Part shown: positions 30,391 through 41,700 of the stretch, piece by piece
How positions within the stretch are numbered: position 1 is the stretch's first letter
Layout of the letters: each line of letters begins with the position of its first letter
NCBI GenBank assembly: GCA_023897205.1
Contig: JAHWDD010000006.1
Location: 434,001-498,000, forward strand
DNA: 64,000 bases
DNA from: Exophiala sp. HKRS030
Lineage: Eukaryota > Ascomycota > Eurotiomycetes > Chaetothyriales > Herpotrichiellaceae
Direction: 5' to 3'
The notes under the pieces: model-generated
Seen by the model: only the letters and a program-made list of their open reading frames with translations
Databases searched by the model: none
What the model was told of the DNA's origin: nothing
Translations under genes and position numbers: made by a program

Positions 30391-32532
30391 ATGAAACGCA
30401 AAGGAATAGAAAGTGAATCTCCTCCCTCCAAAAAGCGCAACACCACCGGCGATGAAACCCCGGAAATCAAGTCAGCATTCCGCTCCGACCTCTTCAATGA
30501 GAAGACGGTGCAATCCTTCCGCAAGGACTACGCGAGTTCAGGACCGTATCCCCACGCCGTCGTACCTTCGCTGATCCAAGATACCCTCCTCCGGTCCGTC
30601 AGGAGCGAAATCATCTCATACATCCACTTCACGCTCAAGGAGACGGACATCTACCGCATCCACCAGTCGGGCGACCTCGCCAACCTTTCCAACCTCGACG
30701 CCGAGTCCCTCAGACACCTACCCAGTCTCGTACGTCTCCGCGATGCCTTGTACAGTTCCGACTTTCGAGAGTGGGTGTCGACGGTCACGGGCGCGGGGAA
30801 AGTGTCTGGGGAAAAGACCGACATGGCGGTCAACGTGTACACACCGGGCAGTTACCTGCTCTGCCACGACGACGTGATAGGCAGCAGGAGGGTGAGCTAC
30901 ATTTTGTACCTGACGGACCCCGATCGTCCGTGGCAGGCGGGATGGGGTGGGGGGCTGAGGCTGTTCCCGACGGAGACCAAAAAGAACAACGCGGGCGAAG
31001 ACATCCAGGTCCCTCTGGCCGAACACAGTCTCAACGTCCCCCCGTCATTCGGGCAGTTGAGTTTCTTCGCCGTCCGACCGGGTGAGAGCTACCACGACGT
31101 CGAGGAGGTGTACCCCCGCGGCCCCGACACCGAGGAGGCCGACGACGGAGGTCGAATCCGCATGGCGATCAGCGGGTGGTTCCACATCCCGCAGGAGGGG
31201 GAGGACGGGTTCGAAGAAGGCGTCGAGCAGGCACAGGCTCAAAGGTCGAGTCTCGCGCAACTCAAAGGTGCGGCCAACGAGTTTGACGAGCCGCAGTTGG
31301 TGTTTCGCCACTTCGACGAGCCGCGACAGGTCATGGACAGTCACGCCTCGGGGAGGGAGGTCGATCCGGGCGACAGAGAAGACCTCGATGACGAGGTGCT
31401 CACTGAGCAGGACCTGACCTTCTTACTGCACTACGTCACGCCGCATTACCTGACGCCGGACATGATTGACGACTTCAGTTCCTCCTTCGCCGACGTGTCG
31501 GTGCTGCAGCTCGAGCACTTTTTCAACCCAAAGTTTGCAAACGAGTTGAAGGGGTACATAAGCGCCGTCGAGGAGGGTTCGTCGGATGAAAAGACGTCAC
31601 AATCCAAATCTGATCCGTCGAACTGGAGTGTGGCCCGGCCCCCGCACAAGCATCGCTTCGCATATCTGCAAGGCGTCGAAGCGCTACACAGAGACAAGAC
31701 GCCTGTTTCTCGGGTCCTGACGGATCTGCTCCATTCACACGCCTTCAAAAAGTGGTTGGCGTTGGTCACGGGACTGAAGACGAAGAGTCTGGTCAGACAG
31801 AACGTGATTGCGAGGAGGTTCCGGCGTGGAAAGGACTATGCGCTGGCGAACCCGTTCCACGGAGAGCAGCCACAACTCGAATTTACCATTTCGATGACGC
31901 CGAGTGGAGGGTGGGAAAAGGTCGAAGAGGATGCGGACGACGGCGGTGAGAACAATGGAGATGCCCAGAAAGCAGAGGAAGGGTTCGAAATGGCCGAAAA
32001 GGTGTTGCACAACGGCTTCTCGGCCGTGGAAGATACGGACGAGAGCCACGACAAGGGCAAAGGAAAAGCGACAGCCGTCGTCGAGCCCGAGAAGGTGCAG
32101 GTTTCGTTGCCGACGGAGATCGAGTACGGTGGTGAGGAAGTCTACATGGCAGGGGACGATGATGACAACGCCTCGGTCCACTCCAAGTCACTGCCCAACG
32201 TGGGCAAGAAGGCCGATCCGGCCGTTTACAAGTCCTCTTCGATGGGCGAGAACGACGAGGACGATGGGATCTTGTTCACGAGTCCACCGGCGTGGAACAG
32301 GTTTAGTGTCGTACTCAGGGACAAAGGAACGTTGAGGTTTGTCAAGTACGTGAGTCGGGCTGCCAAGGGGGACAGGTGGGATATCAAAGGGGAAGTCCAG
32401 GTTAGCGAAGATGCGTGGGATGACGTTGATGGGGATGAAGAGGAAGAGGAGGAGGGGGGTCTTGATGAGGATGATGAAGATGAAGAGCAAGGTGAAGATG
32501 ACGACGAGGATGAGGAAGTAGATGGTCAGTAG
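30391..32532 (+). CDS. Tpa1/Ofd1-type prolyl 3,4-dihydroxylase
   Basis: This single-exon protein of 713 residues has the N-terminal 2-oxoglutarate/Fe(II) oxygenase domain of yeast Tpa1, S. pombe Ofd1 and human OGFOD1. The iron ligands are H159 and D161 (YLLCHDDVIGSRRVSYILYL) and H235 (GESYHDVEEVY); the 2-oxoglutarate arginine is probably R257 in RIRMAISGWFH. The second, catalytically inactive domain runs from about 330 to 660. The family hydroxylates a proline of ribosomal protein uS12 and affects translation termination; in fission yeast it also controls Sre1 stability with oxygen. The start MKRKGIESESPPSKKRN looks like a nuclear-localisation signal. The last 35 residues are almost all Asp and Glu. 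Confidence 0.9.
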   Translation: MKRKGIESESPPSKKRNTTGDETPEIKSAFRSDLFNEKTVQSFRKDYASSGPYPHAVVPSLIQDTLLRSVRSEIISYIHFTLKETDIYRIHQSGDLANLSNLDAESLRHLPSLVRLRDALYSSDFREWVSTVTGAGKVSGEKTDMAVNVYTPGSYLLCHDDVIGSRRVSYILYLTDPDRPWQAGWGGGLRLFPTETKKNNAGEDIQVPLAEHSLNVPPSFGQLSFFAVRPGESYHDVEEVYPRGPDTEEADDGGRIRMAISGWFHIPQEGEDGFEEGVEQAQAQRSSLAQLKGAANEFDEPQLVFRHFDEPRQVMDSHASGREVDPGDREDLDDEVLTEQDLTFLLHYVTPHYLTPDMIDDFSSSFADVSVLQLEHFFNPKFANELKGYISAVEEGSSDEKTSQSKSDPSNWSVARPPHKHRFAYLQGVEALHRDKTPVSRVLTDLLHSHAFKKWLALVTGLKTKSLVRQNVIARRFRRGKDYALANPFHGEQPQLEFTISMTPSGGWEKVEEDADDGGENNGDAQKAEEGFEMAEKVLHNGFSAVEDTDESHDKGKGKATAVVEPEKVQVSLPTEIEYGGEEVYMAGDDDDNASVHSKSLPNVGKKADPAVYKSSSMGENDEDDGILFTSPPAWNRFSVVLRDKGTLRFVKYVSRAAKGDRWDIKGEVQVSEDAWDDVDGDEEEEEEGGLDEDDEDEEQGEDDDEDEEVDGQ

Positions 32533-32859
32533 CCTTCGACCGAGGCAAAATACCAAAAGAGTTTTTCGAAAAGGGTCGGTCTGGATAGGGGTCGATAGAT
32601 GTACAGAGTGTAGCCGATGTAAATACGACTAGGAAAGTGTATTCAAACGATGCCCATCAATTTTCAACAAGTATCCTAGTCTTCTCAACTGAGAGGTATG
32701 ATGTTTGTACCATTCTGCGTCTGATTATATGTATACAGGACCCAGGTTAAGTACAGTAATACCACATATCTCTGTTTGAATTTCGATTCCCTGGTCCTCA
32801 CTTACCACGCAAGGGGGCTTTGCAAGTGTTTTTTCCAAGTCCCTCCCCTCCTCACCTAT
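32533..32859. other. Convergent 3' region
   Basis: About 330 bp between the convergent hydroxylase and cupin genes; no feature recognised. Confidence 0.5.
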
Positions 32860-33880
32860 TTATTGGTGCGTCCCTTTTCTACTCTCTCCCCAACCACTTA
32901 GGTTTTCAACCACTGGTGCCCCTGAAGGAGCACGTACGATCACCTAGATGACATCATCGAAACCCGGCAAAACGTCAGTATCAGATACATCTCTGTGATT
33001 TTTTTGGTGGGCCTGGAAGAGAAGAAAGAAAAGAAAGTAAATTGTTGACAGTTGAGGAGTTTGGCGGATGCGTCGTGGTGGTGGCGGTGGTAACGAGAGA
33101 CACAGTCAAACTCACCCAGACGACCTCCTCGTCACCATCATTGACTTCCTGATGTTCCCTGTAAGCCGGGATGAGGGCCCAATCTCCCGGGTTGAGGTCT
33201 TGTCTGAGGTCTCCCTCGACGTCATTCGAAGAGGTGACCACGGTCCCGTGACCACTGACCGCGTAAACTATGGTGTCTTGATCACCGTGGTGATGAACCG
33301 CCGACGAAGAATGAGGGTGCGCCCTCATCAACGTACCACAGATCGAAGGGGACAAGTTGACTATGGCGGCCTGATGAACCACGAACAAAACGTGTCAGTT
33401 AGTGACGACAGGAACAAAAACTGAATGGTTAGTTAGGAGTGGATGAATTGCACAAAAACAAAACCAAAAGAGGAGAAGATGAGAAGAAAGAACAGGAGGA
33501 AGAAGGACAAGGAGGAATAAGAGGAGGCGAGCGACAGTATTGAAGGAAGTACACATCACCAACACCTCTGGACTTTGATGTGGAACCTGACATTCCTACC
33601 TTTCCAGTTGTAGTATCCACATACTCTCACTGAGTGTGAGAACAGGGTACATCACATACTCCATACAGGTAATTGTACAACAAACCACACACACACACAC
33701 AAAAAAAAAAAGAAGGCAATAAGTTTTGTGCTAGACTCGGTTTAAAATAAAAAAAATGGCACTGACCTGTCTTTCCATCCCTTCAGTCTGTCCATCTTTA
33801 CCAGTCTTGACGTCCTTTGATAAAGTGACATGAACCGGTCGAGGTTGACGTTGATCACTTTCTTTATTGTTGCTCGACAT
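32860..33880 (-). CDS. Small cupin-domain protein (four exons)
   Basis: Exons 33767-33880, 33555-33599, 33116-33370 and 32860-32943 all join in phase 0 to give 165 residues. The cupin core reads AVHHHGDQDTIVYAVSGHG, then PGDWALIPAYREHQEVN, and ends EEVVW|VIVRAPSGAPVVENLSGWG, which is continuous only after splicing. The metal-binding histidines HHH are present; the usual glutamate of motif 1 is replaced by aspartate. Fungal members are small, often of unknown substrate. The three introns (167, 184 and 172 bp) are long for this window, and intron 1 holds (CA)8 and a poly-A run. The short exon 2 (15 codons) is the least certain part. Confidence 0.75.
33686..33711. repeat. (CA)8 and poly-A tract in a cupin intron
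   Basis: Dinucleotide repeat followed by a run of A, lying inside intron 1 of the cupin gene. Confidence 0.75.
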
Positions 33881-34183
33881 GTCTATTGAGGAGGATTTTT
33901 GGTGGTGGGAAGAACAAATCAATCACCGATAAGGGATGCCTTTTTTTAAATGTAAATGTCCAGTACCGCTGCAATACTGGTTCAATGGAAGTTCTGTCTT
34001 CTGTAACAGATTGATTCGTTCTGGACTCCGTAACAGGGTTAAAATGAGGTACGGACCTTATTGTGACGTATTCAAAGGACAATCGCAACAAGGTACTTCT
34101 TTTTCGAGTGAGTATCCCACTTTCGATTAAAATGATGAAAAAGATTCCCCTCTCTGATACTTGCCTTTTAAAAGATGTTATCA

Positions 34184-34228
<45 letters not shown>
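34184..34228. repeat. Compound (TG)n(GA)14 microsatellite
   Basis: Seventeen bases of alternating TG run straight into 28 bases of alternating GA. A purine-pyrimidine switch of this kind is prone to slippage and unusual DNA structure. Confidence 0.9.
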
Positions 34229-34235
<7 letters not shown>

Positions 34236-34350
34236 GTAATGAGTGGTTCATGGTCTGTACCGAGTATGTCACTGGTCTTACCTTTTGTGGGTTAATGGTG
34301 ACATACATACGTACACTCTTCTTCCAACCCCCTTTCATCCTCCCTCTCAT

Positions 34351-34370
34351 CCTCCTCCTCCTCCTCCTCT
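34351..34370. repeat. (CCT)6 repeat
   Basis: Perfect CCT triplets in intergenic DNA. Confidence 0.8.
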
Positions 34371-34935
34371 ACCCACCTACATGTGTAACACTCCTTTTCT
34401 CTCACCGGCGTTGATCGGTATCCAACACCGAATACCGACAGCATATTATCAACAAAAGTCCCCGAGGCAAGCAATTGGTAAAAGTTGATATTTTCAGTTC
34501 AAATAATCTTGGTAGAGATACCTATGAAGTTCTTCTTGACCATTTCAACTCATTGAGTCCAGCAGTCATATGTCATTCGAACCCCCCAAGTCAATCATCA
34601 ACCTGTTGCAAGGGCCCCCATCATGGGTATGTAGCAGGAATATCCAGCGTGCTTTCTTTTTTTTCCACCATTCGGAATTCCCCCTTCAACAACAAAGGTA
34701 TTTACCGTCTAATTCCCAACGCCTGCAAGTGCCGCAATGGTTTATCTTTTTGTTTGATAAAAACTCAATAAACTCAACAAGAGAAATGCAGCGTCATCAA
34801 TTTCATTTCATCAGAAAACACAAAAACATCAGACTTCCCAGCCAGATGTTTAGTCTATCGCCATGCAAGAAGAGGTGGTGTGCAACAGCAAAGCAATGTC
34901 TGAAGCAAAGCAACGAAACCCACAAGTCAAGACTC

Positions 34936-36903
34936 TTAAACTTGACCCATGGAAACCATCTTCTTTCGTAGATAGTTCTTGTATTCGCCGATACTGCCGT
35001 CCCATCGTCGGACAGTCTTGTTTTCGCACACCATGATATCTTTGGCAATCTTGTCGAGCAATCTGGAAACATTAATTAGCAAATGATCACCTGGCTATCA
35101 CTTTGAGAGACAAAAAACATACCTGAAATCGTGAGAAACCACAACGACACCACCAGAGAATGCATTGATAGCATCAGCCAGCGAGTCAATGGTAGGAATA
35201 TCGAGACCGTTGGTGGGCTCGTCCAATAGCAACATGTTGGGTCCTTCAATGGCGAGAAGAGCAAAGACAACTCGAGATCGTTGACCTTCGGACAATGTAC
35301 CCATCAAGGCGGTCTGAGATTCACCAGACAGACCATATCGGCCCAACTGTTGTCGCCAGTATTGGTAATCTTGGGACACACTCGAATACTTGTCACGCAC
35401 GAAATCGAGGGCAGACTTTGTCAAGTCAAGCTGATCAGCAGAGTGTTGAGAGTACAGACCAAGTTTCAAGTGAGTATGTCTGCTGACCGAACCGCCAGTG
35501 GGAGAAAGTTTGCCAGTCATGATTCGCAGCAAGGTGGATTTACCAACACCATTCGGACCGACAAGGGCTGTTCGGCTGTCCATGTCAACACCCAGATCAA
35601 GATGCTCGTAAAGGTTGTCTTCGGACTTGCCAGAGTAGCTGAACGTGACATCGTCAAAAGACAACACTGGAGGGGGCAATTTCTCGACATCGGCGAATCG
35701 GAAACTGAAGACACGGTCTTGTGCGACGGGTTGGATGAAACCATCGGCCTCCATCTTGTCCAAAATCTTTTGTCTCGACTTGGCTTGTCGGACCAAGTTG
35801 GCGTAAGTACCGGCGGAGGCGATAAATTTCTTGATGTGGGCAATTTCTTCTTGCTGCTTGAGGTAGGCCTTCTGTTGATTGGTCTCGTTTTCCGATCGAG
35901 TCTTGATGTAAGAATCGTAGTTACCACCGTAGTACATGAGCGTCTTTTGTCTCATATCGATCATGTTTGTGCAAACACCGTTCAAGAAATCCATGGAGTG
36001 AGAGACCAGGATCAAAGTCTTTTCCCACTTCTTGAGGTACTCTTCGAGCCAGACGCAGGCCTCGAGATCAAGATGGGCGGTGGGGTCGTCGAGAAGAAGC
36101 AATGAAGGCTTGACGAAGAGTGCTCGTCCCAGGGCGACACGCATTCGCCAACCACCGGACATGTCCTTGGTCTTTTTGTGGATGGTCTTCTTGTTGAAGC
36201 CTAGACCAGTGAGGATGAGGGATGCTCGGGTTTCGAAAGTGTTGGGGTCCATCGACTCGGAGCGCTCGTAGATCTCCATCAGCGTGGGACTCTCTGGTCC
36301 CTCTTTCTCGAGAATCTCCTCGGCCAAATCGTCCAACCTCTTGACTTCTTTCTCCGCCTCTTTGACGACCCACTCCAGAGCACCCATGTCGGTCGCGGGG
36401 GCACCTTCGTTCAGGAGGTAGATGTCGACGTGTTCAGGGAAGGGGAACTCTCGCTTGTCGATCGCCTTGAGCAGCGTCGACTTGCCGCAACCGTTTTCGC
36501 CCAACAGGCCGTATCTTCGACCGAAGTTGACTTCGAGGGTCGAGTCCTGGATCAGGACCTTGCCGTGGAAGACCAACGAGGCCGAGGTGATTTTGACGTC
36601 CCGACTGGATTCCAAGGACGCCAACACACCGGTTGTGACTCTGTCCGAGATGCCGTGCTTGTCCATCTGTTCCGTCAATTGCTTGACCTTGTTCATCTGC
36701 TCGGCGCTCGTGGCAGGGGCGTCGAGTTCGTCCTCGTCGAGCATGGGGGGTCCATCGTCGCCGTTGACCGAGGAGGCTTTGGACCCCGCGGCGGAGGCGT
36801 TCTTAGAGCCTGCCTTCGAGGAGAGTCTGGAGGCCGCCGTCTTCTTGCCGTCCTTTTCGGCCTTTTTGGCCATACGGGCCGCCTTGGAAGCGGAGACAGG
36901 CAT
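34936..36903 (-). CDS. ARB1: ABC-F ATPase ARB1 (ribosome biogenesis)
   Basis: Exons 35123-36903 and 34936-35062 (60-bp intron, GTATGT donor) give 635 residues. The protein has two nucleotide-binding cassettes and no membrane segments. Cassette 1 has Walker [10 protein letters not shown] (135-143), signature [15 protein letters not shown] and Walker [16 protein letters not shown]; cassette 2 has GPNGVGKST, signature [14 protein letters not shown] and [12 protein letters not shown]. The linker [20 protein letters not shown] is characteristic of the ABCF2/Arb1 branch. Arb1 shuttles between nucleus and cytoplasm and is needed for 40S and 60S ribosome biogenesis. The basic Ala/Lys/Ser N-terminus is normal for the family. 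The DDP in cassette 1 is a family feature, not damage. Exon 2 supplies [20 protein letters not shown]. Confidence 0.95.
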
Positions 36904-37450
36904 GGTGGACTTGTGTTTGTGTTTGTTGGGGAGGGGGTTTTGTTGAAGACGAAAGACGAGGGCGGTCTGAGGAGATCAAGAAAAAACAATTTTTGTGGAG
37001 GGGTCTCAAAGGCTTATCGTCTATCGCAGCCCAGTGCCTTGGGGGGAAAAGATCCAAGTCGTCAGATTCCCGCAAACGAAAGGCGAGAAGATTGATTACT
37101 GAAGAATCAATGAAGAGCCGAGCAGGGTAGAATGCCAGGCAAAAGACGCAGAGATACACAAAGGAATTGGGTGGTTGAGAAATTGCAATAGGCAGAGATC
37201 ACAGGCCTAAAATCTTCAAAAATTCCTTGACGCAGTGGCGGCGGGGGAGATTTTCGCCTTCTCTCGTCCTTCTCGTAAACGCCGGACAAGGATTGGAAAC
37301 TGGGCTTTGGCCAAGACTACGGTAAAGTGGCCTGAGCCTCCAACAGTAAACTACGGCGGATCACGTTGACACATGAGTGCAAGGGTGGGAAAAGTTCGTC
37401 TTGTCTACTCGTACCAAGCAAGTATCCTCGAGGCTGACTAGCCTTCCTCG
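36904..37450. other. ARB1 promoter region
   Basis: About 550 bp with no gene supported; includes the ARB1 5' leader and the 3' end of the next minus-strand gene. Confidence 0.5.
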
Positions 37451-37876
37451 TTATCTCTGTCCGTCAAACGTCCAGTGCACACTGTCGATGACGGCGTCCG
37501 ATCGTTTCGGATGTTGATCCGACATCTGTAAGTTCGTATCCTCCGACACCATTTTGACAAACTTTTGCCTCAACACCGTATGAGTGTCCTCGGACTGCTC
37601 CGTCGCCACGTCGCCGATCAGCACACGGATCTGTTCGAAGATTGCCCTCTCGCGTTTCGTCAGGAGCGTGGAATCGAGGTAGGTGTCCACCGCCTGAAGT
37701 GCCGGGGTGTCCCTCTGGAGGAGATCCTCAAACGCCCCGTCTTTGTACCTTGAATTGGTGGCCGCGTCAAAGAGCATCGCTTGCCACGTGTCCAGCATCA
37801 ACCTGTCTATGACTACTGGCCTCCCCGAGAGCCTCGTCATGTCTGGGAGGAGGACACTTCCGGATATGATAGATAT
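37451..37876 (-). CDS. Orphan protein, last exon(s) only certain
   Basis: The called exon encodes 141 residues ending VHWTFDGQR, with a helical core LDTWQAMLFDAATNSRYKD, DTPALQAVDTYLDSTLLTKR and ERAIFEQIRVLIGD. A good intron (37877-37936, GTGAGT donor, GTGCAG acceptor) joins it in phase to an upstream open stretch ending AESFLQ, so the gene continues to about 38 kb, but no convincing start codon was found there. The internal ATG at 37840 would give a 129-residue protein. No domain recognised. Confidence 0.5.
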   Translation of the reverse strand: MSIISGSVLLPDMTRLSGRPVVIDRLMLDTWQAMLFDAATNSRYKDGAFEDLLQRDTPALQAVDTYLDSTLLTKRERAIFEQIRVLIGDVATEQSEDTHTVLRQKFVKMVSEDTNLQMSDQHPKRSDAVIDSVHWTFDGQR

Positions 37877-38524
37877 CTGCACAGTAACAATGATGTCGAC
37901 CGGGCGTACGAAACTCTCTTGGCAACGACCACTCACTTGAAGAAAAGACTCTGCTTGGGGTATGTACGGTGTCCTGGTCGATCCGGGCAAAGGTACTCCG
38001 TGGTCTGCCGTGGGAGTTCGACTAATTATCCGATATTCGACTACTTTATACCTGAGAAGCGCCACAGTGATACACTCTGTTTGACAGATGCGCCGTTTGT
38101 AGTGGAGGAAATCAGAAGCAGTCTTTGACAAACCACTGAGAGAAAATCAGATCCTTACAGTGTTATCGTCACGACCGTGCAACATTTGTATTTGGGACGT
38201 ATATTCCGCAGTCAAACTCAGGCCGCCGAACGATTGTCAAGTTAAAAGCACAACATCTTCGTTTGTAATATATCAATCCTGAAGCACTGAGGGTCTATGT
38301 CTCCGGTTTTGTTAGCTATGACTATGATGTCCAGCATTTGACTACAACACCATATGGTGTCTCTCTTGTACCTTTTCTCTTTCGCCACAGATCTTCGAGA
38401 TGTATGTCTTCTGTATATCCTGGTCCTTCTTACCATGTACCAGCTCCTCCAGCAGGTGATTCCGTGGAGCTTCTATTTGTATGCTTGTGTTTGTATCTCG
38501 GACAAATCCAACAGTCTATCCACT
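37877..38524. other. Intergenic or upstream exons of the orphan
   Basis: The first 100 bp probably hold an intron and an upstream exon of the orphan protein. The rest has no supported feature. Confidence 0.4.
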
Positions 38525-40708
38525 TCAAGTGTTTAATGAACTTCTGCTTCTCCTTCTCACTCTACCTGCCGGTCTCTGCAACTCACTGTGGCTCGGCCTT
38601 CGTCTCGCGGAGCCTTCGCCTCGCAAGACAGAACAATCCTCGGCAGCTTTCCGGTTCGCTAAAGACGTCTCCAACTCGTAGCTTTCTCCTCTCTCCAGGG
38701 TGTCATCGACGACGGCGACCTCGTTCTCTGGAGTGTGAGCGTCAGGAGTACTTGCCTCACTCTCACCATACGCTCCACCCACACTTTCCATGACGAAGGG
38801 TCCTGCTGTTGGAGCATCGAGCGCGCGAAGCTCGTCTTCTCGGAACCATTTCGGCATCAGCCAGGAGCGTGCAACAATTAGCAGGATCAGGAACACTGGG
38901 AACCCAATGGCGGCAATTGTCTGGGAGATAGCAAATGTTGCGCCAAATCCAATCAACTCTATCACCACGAAAATCCAAATTGCTCGTTGTCGATCAATTC
39001 GGGCCAGAGGATCGGTGGCGTCAGTCAGATTTTTATCACGAGCAAGGTAGAGCAGCTTTTGTGTGATGCCGTTCCCTTCGAGTGCTTGGACGCCCATGAC
39101 GAAGAACAAACCCGCCAGTACACCTTGAGGAATGAGGTGAAGTACTATCAAAAGTGGACCGGACATGGTGACCAGGAACAGGAGACCTTGGGCCAGGTTG
39201 CTGACGCGCTGTTCAACGACATGGTCAACAACACGAACAGTGTGGCCTCGAGCCTTTTCATCCACGACTTGTCGTGTCGCGCAGAGCGCAGTGGTGTGGA
39301 AAGGAGCTTGTGGAATTAGGCCATTGGGGAACGGAATACCGAGTAGGCCGGCAATGCCAGTAGTGAGGCCTAACAGGAAGATGTCCCAGTGGAATCCAGG
39401 TGGCTTGCGCAAGGGAAACTCGCTGCCTTGAGCAATGAGAGACGACACTAAGGCGGGTGATCAGCAAGAAAGCCAAAATGGAGAATTTAGTAGTTCTTAC
39501 CGTTGTGATCGAACCAGAACAAGATTGTCAGAAGGATTGCAAACGGGATAGCCAAAAACACTTCTCCAACGCTGATATCCCAGAAATGTACGAACCAGCC
39601 GCGATCTGCCGTGGGAAAGAATGATTTGCTGGTAGGTAGTGTCTCCACAGTAACGTCCTTCATATGTCCGATATGGACGAATCCGGTGAAGAAAATGATA
39701 GTCAAAGGCGTCCCGTAATCTTCAATGAACTTTCGAGGGATATGATGCAGCAAATTGCTGTTGCCGAGCACCCCACAACCATAGGCGAAGCCCAGGACGA
39801 GCAAACTGACCATGACGGATAGATATGCGCTCTCTCCACCGGCTAGGCCCCATTGTCTCGTGAGAACCTGGATCCCCTTCTGGAGATAGATGAAGGCAAC
39901 GTAAAAGCCAAAGGTGTCGCAGCTGAAGCGGGTTACGTAGGTCAATGCATTGCAGCTGTTGGTGATTGCGAGCAGCCAATGCATGAGAAGCGACCATATA
40001 CCGATCCAGGCCATGAATGCAAAATAATTCGTCCCATTGGGGACGACAATGTCGTAGACCGTGTACGAGAACACCGTGATGGGACCTGTAACTCCCACAA
40101 TGACGAGCGGCTGCGCAGCGAACAGGGAAAATATGACACATGCCATGACCGAGGAGAGTAGGACTTCGTTGACACCATACGAATTGTGGGTTTTGGTGAA
40201 CATGTCTAGGGAAAAGGCCAATGCTGGTAGGATGCTGCGGAAAAAGACATCAGTTGGTGCTCCTCGCAAAACACATAATGTCTCCTGGGGGGAAATATCC
40301 GCATGCAAAGAATGCTTCCATTGTGGCATCTGTATACAAAACTCACTTCGCGAAATACATATATACTGTCGCCGGTACGACTCTATAGTCCCAAGCATCT
40401 TTCCAGTCACTCCAGTAGAATGGTGCCCTCCTCTTGACATCACTGATCATACCTCTGAACCAGCGTATTCTGTACCACTTCGAAGTTCGTCGATATGATG
40501 ACCTCGTCGTTTGGCGCGAGACGCGCTCAGAAAGGCGTCGCACTTCCTCTGGCTCTGGCCGAGAAGAGTGATTCGAGTGGAGTGACATGCGGTGGCCGGT
40601 ATGCTCCCATGGTTTCGACTGATGAGTCGAATGTGAGGAGGACCGACGGCGCAGTGACGGAGCAGTCTGGTCCGGAGTGCGCGTGATGATGTCTGTCTGG
40701 GTAGCCAT
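38525..40708 (-). CDS. Bor1-like anion (borate/bicarbonate) transporter
   Basis: Exons 40347-40708, 39501-40234 and 38525-39447 give 672 residues. The N-terminal 110 are cytoplasmic, Arg/Ser-rich and disordered. The membrane domain of the SLC4/Bor1 family follows with about a dozen hydrophobic segments; recognisable blocks are YFANILPALAFSLDMFTKTH, QPLVIVGVTGPITVFSYTVY, FVHFWDISVGEVFLAIPFAI, FDHNVSSLIAQGSEFPLRKP and GFHWDIFLLGLTTGIAGLLG. Yeast Bor1 exports borate and is related to animal bicarbonate exchangers. The C-terminal tail is basic (RRRPSHSEL ... RRRSRSS). Introns have GTGAGT and GTAAGA donors. Plasma membrane location is likely; substrate borate versus bicarbonate is not decided by sequence. 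Confidence 0.9.
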
Positions 40709-41045
40709 GACTTAGAGCTACGATTTGGATCAGTGGATGACCTCGGGGTCTCGGATAGCAATCACGAGCACAACGTCAATTTCACAACCTGGAAAAGAGC
40801 GGCTTATGGAGGGGGACGTCGAGGGCCATTCCGTGAAGGTCTTCAAAAGACATTCGCATGCGATTCCTATGACATTTCCGGACAGATTTTGAACCTCTTG
40901 AGATCGCCACCACGAGAATTGAGAACAGAAAACTGCGATTGACTTCGATTCTGACGTAGTCCAAGGATGTAGAAAGGCGGTGGGTAAGGAAAGACTTTGA
41001 ATGCGGGGAAACGGCAGCAAATGCTTTGAGGATGAAGAATTTTAC
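40709..41045. other. Short intergenic region
   Basis: Upstream of the Bor1-like gene; any 3' exons of the tentative gene at 41.05-41.46 kb would fall here, but I could not place them. Confidence 0.35.
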
Positions 41046-41459
41046 CAGATACGGTAATATGACTTTCCTCTTTGAGCGATTCAAGAGCGTTTTGCTCAGC
41101 CAGCAAAGATCTTTGTGACTGAGGGGAGTCAGTCTCATTGAGCTCGGAGTCCGGATAAACTATTGATGCGAAGGTCGGTATCTTGAATAGCGAGGTCCAT
41201 ACGGTAGGTATCTGGATATCGCGGAGTTTACTCGAGATGTATTTGTGTCCGTGGGATCTTTGATCTTCCAAGAAGATTCGTCCCATGAAAGATACGTTTG
41301 AATGTAAACGACGAACTGACTGGTAGGGAAAGATGGCTCGGTGAACTGTCCTAGTGTACTCGTTCGTACATGAGGATGAGCGAATTCCCCCACTTTATGT
41401 TCCTCATCGTCTCCATACAAAGGACAAGAACCGAGTACGACAATCTTGATTACTCAAGA
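41046..41459 (-). CDS. Tentative uncharacterised gene, two exon pieces
   Basis: Two overlapping minus-strand frames read as coding and can be joined by a 65-bp intron with donor GTATCT, although the branch site is weak. The first piece reads IVVLGSCPLYGDDEEHK then TEPSFPTSQFVVYIQT; the second reads KLRDIQIPTVWTSLFKIPTF and YPDSELNETDSPQSQRSLLA, ending at a GTAAAA donor. No start codon or final exon is established and I know no family. It lies divergent to the glutathione transferase gene. It may be a real small gene or chance openness. Confidence 0.3.
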
Positions 41460-41700
41460 CATCAATACTGATTTCATTATTAATAACGACTACTCTCCCG
41501 GGGGCTTCGGGGGCTTCACGACTTCCGCATCCCACAACCACACAAAAACCCATAAGCGAAGAAGAACTAATTACCTCACATGAGCGAACCCATCCAACAA
41601 GGTACGAGTACAAGTAGCAGCACATCCGGTGCTCGTCTTCATCAACACGTTCACCATCTCAACCCCGATCCGCAACACAGAAGGATCGACACCGACACCA

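Larger units (their letters stand above)
33881..34935. other. Intergenic with microsatellites
   Basis: Between the cupin start and the ARB1 stop there are a compound TG/GA microsatellite (34184-34228), a CCT repeat (34351-34370) and AT-rich sequence; no gene is supported. Confidence 0.55.

Noticed and set aside
35281..36105. A 274-codon plus-strand frame
   Set aside because: Antisense to ARB1 exon 1, whose sense product matches a conserved family over its whole length.
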